Positions 1 to 6,868 of a DNA stretch of 21,333 nucleotides are shown here, piece after piece. The notes below the pieces were generated by a model. The model was not told where the DNA came from. It searched no databases and worked only from the letters and a program-made list of their open reading frames with translations. Position numbers and translations under genes: made by a program. Source of the DNA: Aquificota bacterium (GTDB lineage Bacteria > Aquificota > Aquificia > Aquificales > Aquificaceae); NCBI GenBank assembly GCA_013153455.1, contig JAADEK010000030.1, positions 1 to 21,333 of the forward strand, given 5' to 3'. How positions within the stretch are numbered: the first letter of the stretch is position 1; the number at the start of each line of letters is the position of its first letter.

Positions 1-1334
1 TTCTCCTCCCCGTTTTTGAGGCGCTCAACCTCGTTGGGGTGGCGCTCAAATATCTTTTTGACTATTTCCCTGATGGCGGATTCGTCCGTAATCTGCTTTA
101 GACCCTTTTCTTCTACTATCTTCTCGGGGTCTTTTCCGGTCTCTACCATCTCCTTTATAACTTCTTTTCCAATCTTTGTGGATATCACCTTCTCCTTTAT
201 GAGCTTAACGAGCTTTGCGAGGTGCTCGGGCTTTACGGGGCTTTCTTCTATAGAGAGTCCCTTGTCCCTCAAGAGCCCGAGAAGGTCATTTATGAGCCAG
301 TTTACTATCCCCTTTGGCTCTTTGTAGTGTTTTACCGCATCCTCAAAAAAGTCCCCGACCTCCTTGAGGTTAACGAGAACGCCAGCCTCGTAGTCCGAGA
401 GCCCGTATTCCTCCTTCAGGCGTCTGAAGCGCTCGTCCGGAAGTTCGGGCATCGTCTTTCTTATCTCCTCAATCCATTCTTTTGAAATCCTGAGGGGCAG
501 AAGGTCGGGGTCCGGGAAGTATCTGTAGTCCTCCGCTTCTTCTTTTGTCCTCATGGTGTAAGTCTTCCCGCTTTGGGGGTCAAAGGTTCTCGTCTCTTGG
601 ACAACCTCACCGCCTTCTTCCAATACCTTTATCTGCCTTTCTATCTCGTATTCAAGAGCTTTCTGGACGAACCTAAAAGAGTTTACGTTCTTTATCTCTA
701 CGCGCGTGCCGAACCTATCCGAGCCTTTGGGACGAACCGAGACATTTATGTCAACCCTGAGCTGACCCTTTTCCATGTCCGCCTTGGAGACGCCCGCGTA
801 GCGCATGACGTTCCTTAACTTCTCCAAAAAGAGGCGAGCCTCTTCGGGAGACCTTATATCCGGCTCCGTAACTATCTCCATCAAGGGCGTCCCCGCCCGG
901 TTTAGGTCAACGTAGCTTTTGTCTCCCTTGTGTATCGTCTTTCCCGCGTCTTCCTCTACGTGAAGGCGTCTAATCCTTACGCGCCTTTTCTCGCCCGAGG
1001 GAAGCTCAAACTCAAGCCACCCGTTCGTAGCGAGGGGTCTCTCATACTGGGATATCTGGTAGCCCTTAGGGAGGTCGGGGTAAAAGTAGTGCTTTCTCGC
1101 AAAGACCGACTCGGTATGAACGGTGCAGTTGAGGGCTAAGGAAGCCCGAACCGCGTATTCAACCGCCCGCCTGTTTAAAACAGGGAGCGCCCCGGGCATA
1201 CCGAGGCACACGGGACAGACGTTCGTGTTTGGCTCCGCCCCGAACTCCACCTTACAACCGCAAAAGAGCTTAGTTTTGGTGTCCATCTGGACGTGTATCT
1301 CAAGACCTATTACGGGCTCGTATTTTTCCTTCAT
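1..1334 (-). CDS. gatB: Aspartyl/glutamyl-tRNA(Asn/Gln) amidotransferase subunit B (3' end outside window)
   Basis: GatB is the kinase/tRNA-binding subunit of the GatCAB amidotransferase, which converts Glu-tRNA(Gln) and/or Asp-tRNA(Asn) to the amidated forms in the cytoplasm. Translating the minus strand from the ATG at 1334 gives [16 protein letters not shown], then two cysteine pairs (CGC and CPVC) framing [15 protein letters not shown], then [30 protein letters not shown] and [13 protein letters not shown], all GatB signatures. About 444 codons are visible; the family is about 475-480 aa, so only the C-terminal tail (tRNA-binding end) is missing at the window edge. The frame is open throughout. 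A TAAAAT -10 candidate lies 9 nt before the ATG and no Shine-Dalgarno is seen. It is transcribed in the same direction as the ring nuclease gene upstream, 36 bp away. Confidence 0.95.
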   Translation of the reverse strand, partial: MKEKYEPVIGLEIHVQMDTKTKLFCGCKVEFGAEPNTNVCPVCLGMPGALPVLNRRAVEYAVRASLALNCTVHTESVFARKHYFYPDLPKGYQISQYERPLATNGWLEFELPSGEKRRVRIRRLHVEEDAGKTIHKGDKSYVDLNRAGTPLMEIVTEPDIRSPEEARLFLEKLRNVMRYAGVSKADMEKGQLRVDINVSVRPKGSDRFGTRVEIKNVNSFRFVQKALEYEIERQIKVLEEGGEVVQETRTFDPQSGKTYTMRTKEEAEDYRYFPDPDLLPLRISKEWIEEIRKTMPELPDERFRRLKEEYGLSDYEAGVLVNLKEVGDFFEDAVKHYKEPKGIVNWLINDLLGLLRDKGLSIEESPVKPEHLAKLVKLIKEKVISTKIGKEVIKEMVETGKDPEKIVEEKGLKQITDESAIREIVKKIFERHPNEVERLKNGEE

Positions 1335-1343
1335 GGAATAGAT

Positions 1344-1349
1344 ATTTTA
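1344..1349 (-). promoter_or_regulatory. Candidate -10 element of gatB
   Basis: The minus strand reads TAAAAT here, 9 nt before the gatB ATG. A weak CCC/GGG hairpin (1354-1363) sits just upstream in the spacer region. The hexamer-to-ATG distance matches other unit starts in the window and suggests a leaderless or very short leader. Inference from sequence only. Confidence 0.45.
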
Positions 1350-1370
1350 AAACCCCTTCAGGGCGTTAAA

Positions 1371-1718
1371 TTAAAAGACTTTTACCTTAAAGAAGGTAAA
1401 GTAGTCTTCTTGCAGAATCTCCTCCAACTCCTTACGCGAAAAGACCTGCCCTTCCTTGAGTCTTTTCAGGAGCTGAAAGACAATAAGCTCGTCCCCGGTC
1501 TTTAGCTTTAAGTTAGCCCTGTTGAAGGGCACCTCTCTGCCCAAAAGCTCGCTAAGAACCTGAGCGGTGGACTGGTGGGAAATGAAAGAAATAAAACCTT
1601 TTTCCTTGAGTTCTTCTACCGCTCTATCTGTGGGAAGCTCTTCCACTTCTAAGGTACACTTCCCCGAGAGCATGCCCAGCGAAAAGGCGTTCGTCAGGTA
1701 GATGAGGTTTTTCATCAT
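1371..1718 (-). CDS. crn2: DUF1874 ring nuclease, Crn2/AcrIII-1 family (cA4 phosphodiesterase, predicted)
   Basis: This 115-aa protein matches the DUF1874 / STIV B116-like family. The N-terminal strand reads YLTNAFSLGML, followed by a helix region, ISHQSTAQVLSELLG, VPFNRANLKL, GDELIVFQLLKRLKEG and a C-terminal helix. In known members (viral anti-CRISPR AcrIII-1 and bacterial Crn2) this fold forms a dimer that cleaves the type III CRISPR messenger cyclic tetra-adenylate. The catalytic histidine is visible in SHQSTA (H48; H47 if the second Met at 1715 is the start), with conserved Arg and Glu in NRA and LKRLKEG (R67, R86, E89). I recall H47, R66, R85 and E88 as the active-site set of the viral enzyme, which matches the second-Met numbering. 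The gene is divergent from the CARF-HEPN gene. Base composition is close to that of the host genes. Whether it is a cellular regulator or a captured viral anti-CRISPR cannot be decided here. Confidence 0.85.
   Translation of the reverse strand: MMKNLIYLTNAFSLGMLSGKCTLEVEELPTDRAVEELKEKGFISFISHQSTAQVLSELLGREVPFNRANLKLKTGDELIVFQLLKRLKEGQVFSRKELEEILQEDYFTFFKVKVF
1375..1408 (-). terminator. Hairpin overlapping the 3' end of the ring nuclease gene
   Basis: A long inverted repeat runs AAGACT-TTTACCTT, loop AAAG, AAGGTAAA-GT-AGTCTT: a 14-bp stem with a 2-nt bulge. On the minus strand it ends in GTCTTTTAATTT, so the U-rich tail and the stop codon (1371-1373) overlap. It could terminate the ring nuclease transcript before gatB. 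Part of the sequence recurs at 3331-3347. Confidence 0.5.
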
Positions 1719-1725
1719 AGGGATT

Positions 1726-1731
1726 ATTCTA
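1726..1731 (-). promoter_or_regulatory. Candidate -10 element of the ring nuclease gene
   Basis: The minus strand reads TAGAAT, 7 nt before the first ATG at 1718 and 10 nt before the second at 1715. There is no Shine-Dalgarno between them. The element lies 27 bp from the opposing -10 of the csx1 gene, so the two promoters overlap in their upstream parts. Confidence 0.45.
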
Positions 1732-1757
1732 CGAAGGTAAGGTTTAGAATGTTTGTA

Positions 1758-1763
1758 TATAAT
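1758..1763 (+). promoter_or_regulatory. Candidate -10 element of csx1
   Basis: A consensus TATAAT lies 9 nt before the ATG at 1773. It falls inside the reading frame if the upstream ATG at 1749 were used, which argues for 1773 as the real start. I see no good -35 match 16-18 bp upstream. Confidence 0.5.
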
Positions 1764-1772
1764 ATTTTTACT

Positions 1773-3278
1773 ATGAAACTTTTTATAGCAACATGGGGTG
1801 AACCTTCTATATGGAATAAAGTTAAATATGAGTTTGATGGGGTTAGGGAGGAAGCGTGTTCTTCACTAAGCATTTTAAAGAAAGTTTTAAAACCGGACAA
1901 AACTATAATAGTGGTATCCGATACTTTAGTTGGAAAGACACTTTACGTTAAAAAGTGTGAAGAAGACAGAAGAAATGCTCCTGTTGTAGATGCCTTAAGA
2001 TTAAAGGAACTAAATTATAAAAGTGTTATAGAACTTATTAAGTCTTATATAAGAAAAACTGCGGAAGTTTTTAATACCGGAGTTGACGATGTTTGGGTAA
2101 TTCCTTCGGTAGGTTTCTTTAAGAATGCTACTGTGGAAGGTAGTTTTTCAGATTTTCGTTATTTTTTATTTATACAATTTTTTAATAACTTTGACGAGCT
2201 CATCAAGGATGATACGTTAGATGTTTTTCTTGATGTAACTCTCGGGCATAACTTTTTACCTACTTTTACCAATGAAATTTTAAATACGGTTTTGAGCATT
2301 GCTGCCTACTTCTTAAAGGAAGTTAAATTAAGTGTCCTTATAAGTGACCCCTTTCACCAAAACTACTCTGAAGTTTTAAGGATTCATAAAATCTTTGATG
2401 AACGTCCTATAATCCCACAACCTTATAGATTTTGTGTTAAAAAACTAAATTTCTTAGGAAATTATAAAGAAAAAAGAAATTTACAGGATATTATGATTCC
2501 TATAAATAACTTGAAAAACACTATTCCTAAAGTTTTTAAAGGTGAAGATTTGAAAAAAAAAGTATCAGCATTTTTGGGAGCTGTTAACAATGCCTTACCT
2601 TTAGTGTTGCTTTATAGTTATTTAGACCCTAAATATATAAGTGACTTATTAGGAATAGTGGTTGAAAAGTATGAAGAAAATACTTTAGTTGAAGAGACTA
2701 AAGGGAAAATTTTTATAAAAAGGCGCTTGAAGTTTTTGCCTGAAGTTGAAGTCTTCTCGACTTATGGAATGTATCTAAAAGGTTTAAAAAATAAATATAA
2801 TGAGTTAGTAGAAACTATAGATATTGAAAAAATTAAAGAAAAAGGTGTTTCTTTTAAATTTCTTAAAATTATTAAAGATTTATGGAGTTTTAACGAAAAA
2901 GATGAAGTAATTATTACGAAAGAAGTAGGGTCTTTAGAGAAGAAAGGTGATATAGAAAGAAAAGTAGAGAAATATTTAAAACAAAAAGGTATATCTCAAT
3001 TTGATTGGATTAGTTTGAGAAAAATTGAAGATGCTATAACAAATACAAACAGTTCTTCTAAAGATAAAAACTTAGAAGAACAGACAGCTGATAGTATAGA
3101 GTCTCCTTTAGAGTTAGGATATCCTGAAAGGAACTTTTTGGCACATGCAGGATTAACGAAAAATATTATTGAATTAAAGGTTGAAAGAGGGGAGCTATTT
3201 ATAAGATACAACCTTGACGCCAAAGAGTTAAACATTTGGAAAGCAGCAGCAAAAGGGTTAAAACCTTTGGTTATCTAA
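1773..3278 (+). CDS. csx1: CARF-HEPN ribonuclease, Csx1 family (type III CRISPR ancillary effector)
   Basis: This 501-aa protein opens with MKLFIATWGEPSIWNKVKYE and SILKKVLKPDKTIIVVSDTL, then has DVTLGHNFLP at 154-163. This is the Csx1/DxTHG-type CARF domain, which binds cyclic oligoadenylate. The C-terminal HEPN domain carries RNFLAH (R453 to H458), the R-X4-H RNase motif, in the typical context GYPERNFLAHAGL. Family knowledge: Cas10-made cyclic oligoadenylate (usually cA4) binds CARF and activates non-specific RNA cleavage by HEPN. I choose the ATG at 1773 because a TATAAT at 1758-1763 would lie inside the longer frame from 1749. The gene is strongly AT-rich (about 30% GC by eye versus about 50% around it), with AAA/TTA/ATA-type codons unlike its neighbours, so it was probably acquired. 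The frame is intact. No Cas10, Csm/Cmr, Cas6 or CRISPR repeat is in the window. Confidence 0.92.
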   Translation: MKLFIATWGEPSIWNKVKYEFDGVREEACSSLSILKKVLKPDKTIIVVSDTLVGKTLYVKKCEEDRRNAPVVDALRLKELNYKSVIELIKSYIRKTAEVFNTGVDDVWVIPSVGFFKNATVEGSFSDFRYFLFIQFFNNFDELIKDDTLDVFLDVTLGHNFLPTFTNEILNTVLSIAAYFLKEVKLSVLISDPFHQNYSEVLRIHKIFDERPIIPQPYRFCVKKLNFLGNYKEKRNLQDIMIPINNLKNTIPKVFKGEDLKKKVSAFLGAVNNALPLVLLYSYLDPKYISDLLGIVVEKYEENTLVEETKGKIFIKRRLKFLPEVEVFSTYGMYLKGLKNKYNELVETIDIEKIKEKGVSFKFLKIIKDLWSFNEKDEVIITKEVGSLEKKGDIERKVEKYLKQKGISQFDWISLRKIEDAITNTNSSSKDKNLEEQTADSIESPLELGYPERNFLAHAGLTKNIIELKVERGELFIRYNLDAKELNIWKAAAKGLKPLVI

Positions 3279-3324
3279 ATCTTAATCTTATAGAAATTAT
3301 AAAACGTAAAAAATCTTGTTCTAT

Positions 3325-3939
3325 TTAACTTTTTACCTTAGAGGTAAGGCGCTTTTTAACCTCCTCGTAGTAGGGGTAAGTGATTCCCTCCCGTTTTATC
3401 CACTCAACGAGCTCAAGCGCTTCCCTCACCTTTCCCTCCCTCTCAAGGAGGTAAACGTATATCTCAAAAGCCATTATCTGGGGAAGGCTACCTCCCCAGC
3501 GCCTCCTTAACTCATCCTTATACTCTTCGTATAGCTCAACGTCCCTAAGGACGTATCTCTTTACCTTTTCAAGGTTCTTCTCCTTTTGCGCGAGGAGTAT
3601 AAGGTCGTTCAGTATAAGGTGAGCCTCGTATGGGCTTCCCTCCATCTTCAGGGCTTCGTTGTAGAGCCACTCCGCAAACTCCGTATCACCCTCAAGGAGG
3701 GCGGTCTGGGCTATGGTTCCGAGGAAGGTTCTCTTAGTGTAGAGGGGGTTTTCTATCTCACCGGTGTCAAAGTGCTTAGCCCTGAAGGGAAAGTTTATAT
3801 TCTTTACGGTCTTCAAGGAGTAGTAATACTTTACCTTCTTTTGGAGCTTGTAAGGAAGATTCTCATACCACTCCCAAAGACCGAGGGCTTTCAGTAACCC
3901 GCCCTTTTGACGAAAAATCCTGAAGACCTTCCCTATCAT
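3325..3939 (-). CDS. Helical-repeat (TPR-like) protein of unknown function
   Basis: A 204-aa, almost entirely helical, soluble protein; no signal peptide or membrane segment. The middle and C-terminal parts carry paired amphipathic helices with TPR-like spacing, for example TAQTALLEGDTEFAEWLYNEALK, broken up by further pairs around FEIYVYLLEREGKVREALELVEW. The N-terminus is rich in aromatic and basic residues. Its ATG overlaps the stop codon of the archaemetzincin gene by 4 nt (ATGA), so the two are translationally coupled and this is the last gene of the cimA operon. It may be a scaffold or partner for the upstream proteins, but I do not recognise the family. A short TTACCT/AGGTAA inverted repeat covers the last codons. 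Confidence 0.75.
   Translation of the reverse strand: MIGKVFRIFRQKGGLLKALGLWEWYENLPYKLQKKVKYYYSLKTVKNINFPFRAKHFDTGEIENPLYTKRTFLGTIAQTALLEGDTEFAEWLYNEALKMEGSPYEAHLILNDLILLAQKEKNLEKVKRYVLRDVELYEEYKDELRRRWGGSLPQIMAFEIYVYLLEREGKVREALELVEWIKREGITYPYYEEVKKRLTSKVKS
3333..3347. repeat. Short inverted repeat, partial copy of the hairpin at 1380-1399
   Basis: TTACCT-TAG-AGGTAA, preceded by a T that makes the 10-mer TTTTACCTTA (3331-3340) identical to 1380-1389. It lies at the 3' end of the helical-repeat gene. There is no T-tract in either direction, so it is a weak terminator at best. With the copy at 1380 it brackets the crn2/csx1 module. Confidence 0.4.
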
Positions 3940-4478
3940 CGGTAATAGGATAAAACGTAGTCAAGTTTCCTCCTGCAGGAAGGACAAAAATCACGTGATT
4001 TCCTGTCAACGTCCGCTATTGAGTTTGAGAAGCTCATGACGCAATGGGGGTCCGTGCAGTGCTTCAGACCGAACGTGTGTCCGAGCTCGTGATTGGTTTC
4101 CTTAAAGACCCTCTCAAAGTAAACCCTTTCGTTCGGGTGCTTGAGGCGATACGTGCTCACAACCGCGTATTTCCCCCCGTATTGAGCCTCGCCGAAGACG
4201 AAGTTAAGCCCCTCCTCATACAGGTCAAAGCTCACAAGGGCAACGAGCCTGACCATATCGGGAAACTCTATACGGGACAAGTAATTAAGGACGCTTCCCG
4301 CGTGATACTGACCCCTTTCGGGGTTGTAGGCAAAGCTGAGGTCCGCGCGGACGACCGAGACGCGGGCTTCTATCTCAAATATCTCCTTAACGTTTACCGC
4401 GTCCGCGAGAAGTAGCCTGTCCTCAACGTCCCCGAAAGACACGAGGTAAATGTATCCCACTCTTATAAGATAGCTCAA
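3936..4478 (-). CDS. amzA: Archaemetzincin-family zinc metalloprotease
   Basis: A 180-aa protein with the full archaemetzincin signature: H130-E-L-G-H134-TFG-LK-H140-C141, then C146 and M148, and C165-PS-C168. The three histidines bind the catalytic zinc, E131 is the general base and the four cysteines form the second zinc site typical of this family. The upstream YNPERGQYHAG block is also characteristic. The protein is cytosolic (no signal peptide) and physiological substrates of the family are poorly known. I place the start at TTG 4478, which overlaps the mlaE stop as TTGA, like the other 4-nt overlaps in this window; GTG at 4460 (174 aa, starting VGYIYLVSFGD) is a real alternative. The longer frame back to 4739 runs antisense-free but inside mlaE and is rejected. 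Third gene of the cimA operon. Confidence 0.88.
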   Translation of the reverse strand: MSYLIRVGYIYLVSFGDVEDRLLLADAVNVKEIFEIEARVSVVRADLSFAYNPERGQYHAGSVLNYLSRIEFPDMVRLVALVSFDLYEEGLNFVFGEAQYGGKYAVVSTYRLKHPNERVYFERVFKETNHELGHTFGLKHCTDPHCVMSFSNSIADVDRKSRDFCPSCRRKLDYVLSYYR

Positions 4479-5212
4479 AAGATGAGGGCGGTGAGGAAGT
4501 AGTCCGAAATCAGTATCAGCATAGAAGACGTAACAACGGAGTTCGTCGTAGCCCTTCCCACGCCCTGCGTTCCCCCTGTGGTGTAAAAACCGTAATAACA
4601 ACTCACCGCTCCTATCGTAAAGCCGAAGAAGAAAGCCTTGTATAGCCCGCCCAGAAAGTCGTAAAAGTCGGTGAGGTCTACCATCTTCTGCCAGTAGAGA
4701 TATTCGTTCACACCCAAGAGTTGTGTGGCTACGAACCACCCCCCGAAAACACCCGAAACGTCCCCGACGACCGTAAGCATAGGAACACCGAGCGTGGTGG
4801 CAAAGAGCCTCGGGGTGACGAGAAAACTTATAGGATTTATAGCCATAACCTCAAGCGCGTCTATCTGCTGGGTGATTCTCATGGTGCCGATACTCGCGGT
4901 CATCGCGGAGCCGACGCGAGCCACGACCATGAGCGACGTGAGAACCGGTGCGAGCTCCCTGCCCATGGATATGGCTACGACCGCACCTATGAGATACTCC
5001 GCGTTAAAACGGTGAAAGGTTGAATACGTCTGAAGGGCTATAACACCCCCGCTGAAGATGGACGTGATTACGACAACGGGTGTGGTTTCCGCTGCGACGT
5101 ATGTAAGTTGTTGGATAAAGTGCTTTGTCTTGGGTCTTTTCTTAAAGAGGAAGACTATAGCCCAAAACGTCAGGAGCGTAGCCTTCCCGACTTCCTCAAG
5201 GAACCTCGTCAT
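4475..5212 (-). CDS. mlaE: MlaE-type ABC transporter permease (phospholipid/lipid transport)
   Basis: A 245-aa polytopic membrane protein. Diagnostic MlaE/YrbE features are the amphipathic start with FIQQLTYVAAET, the block FSGGVIALQTY, the GRELAPVLTSLMVVARVGSA motif with MTASIGTMRITQQIDALEVM (the cytoplasmic ATPase-coupling region), NPISFLVTPRLFA, and GFYTTGGTQGVGRATTNSVV near the C-terminus. In the Mla system it forms the inner-membrane core with MlaF ATPase and MlaD to move phospholipids between inner and outer membranes. No mlaF or mlaD lies in the window, so partners must be elsewhere. The ATG shares one base with the cimA stop (TAATG) and its stop overlaps the archaemetzincin start, so it is in the middle of a tightly coupled operon. 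Confidence 0.94.
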   Translation of the reverse strand: MTRFLEEVGKATLLTFWAIVFLFKKRPKTKHFIQQLTYVAAETTPVVVITSIFSGGVIALQTYSTFHRFNAEYLIGAVVAISMGRELAPVLTSLMVVARVGSAMTASIGTMRITQQIDALEVMAINPISFLVTPRLFATTLGVPMLTVVGDVSGVFGGWFVATQLLGVNEYLYWQKMVDLTDFYDFLGGLYKAFFFGFTIGAVSCYYGFYTTGGTQGVGRATTNSVVTSSMLILISDYFLTALIF

Positions 5213-6801
5213 TACTCAATCTCTCCCTCTTCCTCGTCCTTCATCAACTTGTAGATTATGCTATCCCTGAGGGCTATCCATGAAGCTTCTATGACGTTCT
5301 CCGAGACCCCGACCGTTCCCCATTTCCTCCTTCCGTCCGTGCTCTCTATGAGAACCCGAACCTTTGCGGATGTTCCCGCGCTTTCGTTTATGATTCTTAC
5401 CTTGTAGTCTATGAGCTGTAGCTCTTTGAGGTTCGGGTAAAACTCCTCAAGAGCTTTCCTGAGCGCTCTGTCAAGCGCGCTTATGGGTCCGTTTCCCAGA
5501 GATGCGGTGTGCTCCTCTACTCCCTCAACCGAAAGCCTTACCGTAGCCTCGGATGTGGGTAGCTCGTCGTTCTTCCTCTTCGCTATTAAAACCCTGTATG
5601 CGTCAAAGTCAAAGTAGTCCTTCACAAGCCCGAAATGCCTCTTTATAAGAAGCTCAAGAGAAGCCTCCGCAGCCTCAAAGTGGTATCCTTCCTTTTCCAT
5701 CTCCTTAATCTTCTCAACGAGTTTCCTGATTTCGGGACTTTTCGGGTCTACTTCTATACCGAACTCCTTGAGCTTGTAAAGGAGGTTACTCCTTCCAGCC
5801 ATATCCGAGACGGTAATCTTTCTCTTGTTCCCCACAAGCTCGGGCTTTATGTGCTCGTACGTTTGGGCGTTCTTTAGAACCGCGGAAGCGTGAACCCCTC
5901 CCTTGTGAGCGAAAGCGCTCTCACCCACGTAGGGCATATTTCTCGGAAGGGGCATGTTTGAAAGCTCCGCTACAAAGCGCGCAAGCTCGGTAAGCTTCTT
6001 CAGGCTTTCTTGAGGAACGACGTCAAAACCGAGCTTCAGCTGAAGGTTGGGAATTATTGAGCAGAGGTTCGCGTTTCCCGTCCTTTCACCTATACCGTTT
6101 ATCGTCCCGTGGACTTGTCTGGCTCCCGCGAGCACCGCCATTATGGAATTTGCCACAGCGGTGTCCGCGTCGTTGTGCGCGTGTATGCCTATCTTCGCGT
6201 CGGGGAATCTCTCCTTTACCTCCTTCGTTATCTCGTAAATCTCGTGCGGTAGTGTTCCCCCGTTTGTGTCGCAGAGAACCACCCAGTCCGCTCCCCCCTC
6301 AAGCGCAGCCCTCAGGACGTCAAGCGCGTAATCGGGATTTGATTTGTATCCGTCAAAGAAGTGCTCCGCGTCAAATATGACCTCGTCGGTGTATTTCTTC
6401 AGATACTCAACCGTTTCCCTTATCATATTCAGGTTTTCCTCAAGCGTGGTTCTCAGGGCTTGTGTCACGTGCAGGTCCCAACTCTTTCCGAAAATCGTTA
6501 TAGCTGGAGTCTCCGCCTTTATGAGCGCCTCAACTTGGGGGTCTTGCTCGGGTCTCTTGCCGGGTCTCCTCGTCGCGCCGAAGGCGGTGAGCTTCGCGTT
6601 TTTGAAGCTCAGCTTCTTCGCCTTTTGGAAAAAGAGGTTATCCTTCGGGTTTGCGTAGGGCCAGCCCCCCTCTATGTAATGTATCCCGAATTCGTCAAGC
6701 TTTTGAGCTATCCTGAGTTTGTCCTCCAAGGAGAAACTCACCCCCTCCATCTGTGCACCGTCGCGGAGGGTTGTGTCGTATACGTATACCTTTTCCGCCA
6801 T
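5212..6801 (-). CDS. cimA: (R)-citramalate synthase
   Basis: A 529-aa enzyme of the IPMS/citramalate synthase superfamily. It condenses pyruvate with acetyl-CoA to citramalate, the threonine-independent entry to isoleucine. The TIM barrel begins [10 protein letters not shown] (D9-Q17, metal and substrate site), continues with GGWPYANP and VLCDTNGG, and has the metal-binding HAHND and the [11 protein letters not shown] loop. Linker region [13 protein letters not shown] is typical, and the C-terminal LeuA-type allosteric domain (from about residue 410) has [18 protein letters not shown]. The length and GWPYANPKD motif fit the long CimA type rather than 2-isopropylmalate synthase. A TATTAT -10 lies 7 nt before the ATG. 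First gene of a four-gene operon; its stop shares a base with the mlaE start. Confidence 0.93.
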   Translation of the reverse strand: MAEKVYVYDTTLRDGAQMEGVSFSLEDKLRIAQKLDEFGIHYIEGGWPYANPKDNLFFQKAKKLSFKNAKLTAFGATRRPGKRPEQDPQVEALIKAETPAITIFGKSWDLHVTQALRTTLEENLNMIRETVEYLKKYTDEVIFDAEHFFDGYKSNPDYALDVLRAALEGGADWVVLCDTNGGTLPHEIYEITKEVKERFPDAKIGIHAHNDADTAVANSIMAVLAGARQVHGTINGIGERTGNANLCSIIPNLQLKLGFDVVPQESLKKLTELARFVAELSNMPLPRNMPYVGESAFAHKGGVHASAVLKNAQTYEHIKPELVGNKRKITVSDMAGRSNLLYKLKEFGIEVDPKSPEIRKLVEKIKEMEKEGYHFEAAEASLELLIKRHFGLVKDYFDFDAYRVLIAKRKNDELPTSEATVRLSVEGVEEHTASLGNGPISALDRALRKALEEFYPNLKELQLIDYKVRIINESAGTSAKVRVLIESTDGRRKWGTVGVSENVIEASWIALRDSIIYKLMKDEEEGEIE

Positions 6802-6808
6802 GATAGGA

Positions 6809-6814
6809 ATAATA
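6809..6814 (-). promoter_or_regulatory. Candidate -10 element of cimA
   Basis: TATTAT on the minus strand, 7 nt before the ATG. A TTGGAA -35 candidate (6833-6838) is 18 bp upstream. The spacer contains the hairpin AAGCCC-GAA-GGGCTT. The -35 overlaps the candidate flgM -35 on the other strand. Confidence 0.45.
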
Positions 6815-6818
6815 AAAT

Positions 6819-6833
6819 AAGCCCGAAGGGCTT
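6819..6833. repeat. Palindrome in the cimA-flgM intergenic promoter region
   Basis: Perfect 6-bp inverted repeat AAGCCC-GAA-GGGCTT. It lies between the -35 and -10 candidates of cimA. On the minus strand it is followed by ATTTTATT, so it has some terminator character, but no minus-strand gene runs into it. It may be an operator, an antisense stop or simply spacer. Confidence 0.5.
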
Positions 6834-6854
6834 TCCAAACAAAAAATACTTAAA

Positions 6855-6860
6855 TAAAAT
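6855..6860 (+). promoter_or_regulatory. Candidate -10 element of flgM
   Basis: TAAAAT, 8 nt before the flgM ATG, inside two tandem copies of TAAATAAAAT (6851-6870). A TTTCCA -35 candidate lies at 6832-6837 with a 17-bp spacer. No Shine-Dalgarno is present; the region is purely A/T up to the ATG. Confidence 0.45.
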
Positions 6861-6868
6861 TAAATAAA

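Noticed and set aside
1749..1772. Longer csx1 start at ATG 1749 (eight extra residues)
   Set aside because: A consensus TATAAT lies inside this stretch at the spacing seen for other genes, and Csx1 homology begins at MKLFIATWGE.
2996..3235. 79-aa minus-strand frame inside csx1
   Set aside because: Low-complexity shadow of the AT-rich csx1 coding sequence, with no domain and no promoter.
3333..3347. Rho-independent terminator for csx1 or the helical-repeat gene
   Set aside because: The stem is only 6 bp and no T-tract follows on either strand; kept only as a repeat.
4044..4415. 123-aa plus-strand frame opposite the archaemetzincin gene
   Set aside because: Antisense shadow of a gene with complete zinc-binding motifs; no recognizable domain.
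4479..4739. N-terminal extension of the archaemetzincin frame
   Set aside because: It lies wholly inside mlaE in another frame and is low-complexity Arg/Leu-rich; the metalloprotease domain starts after 4478.
6802..6868. Riboswitch or T-box leader upstream of cimA
   Set aside because: The gap is 67 bp and the -10 lies 7 nt from the ATG, leaving no leader in which such an RNA could form.
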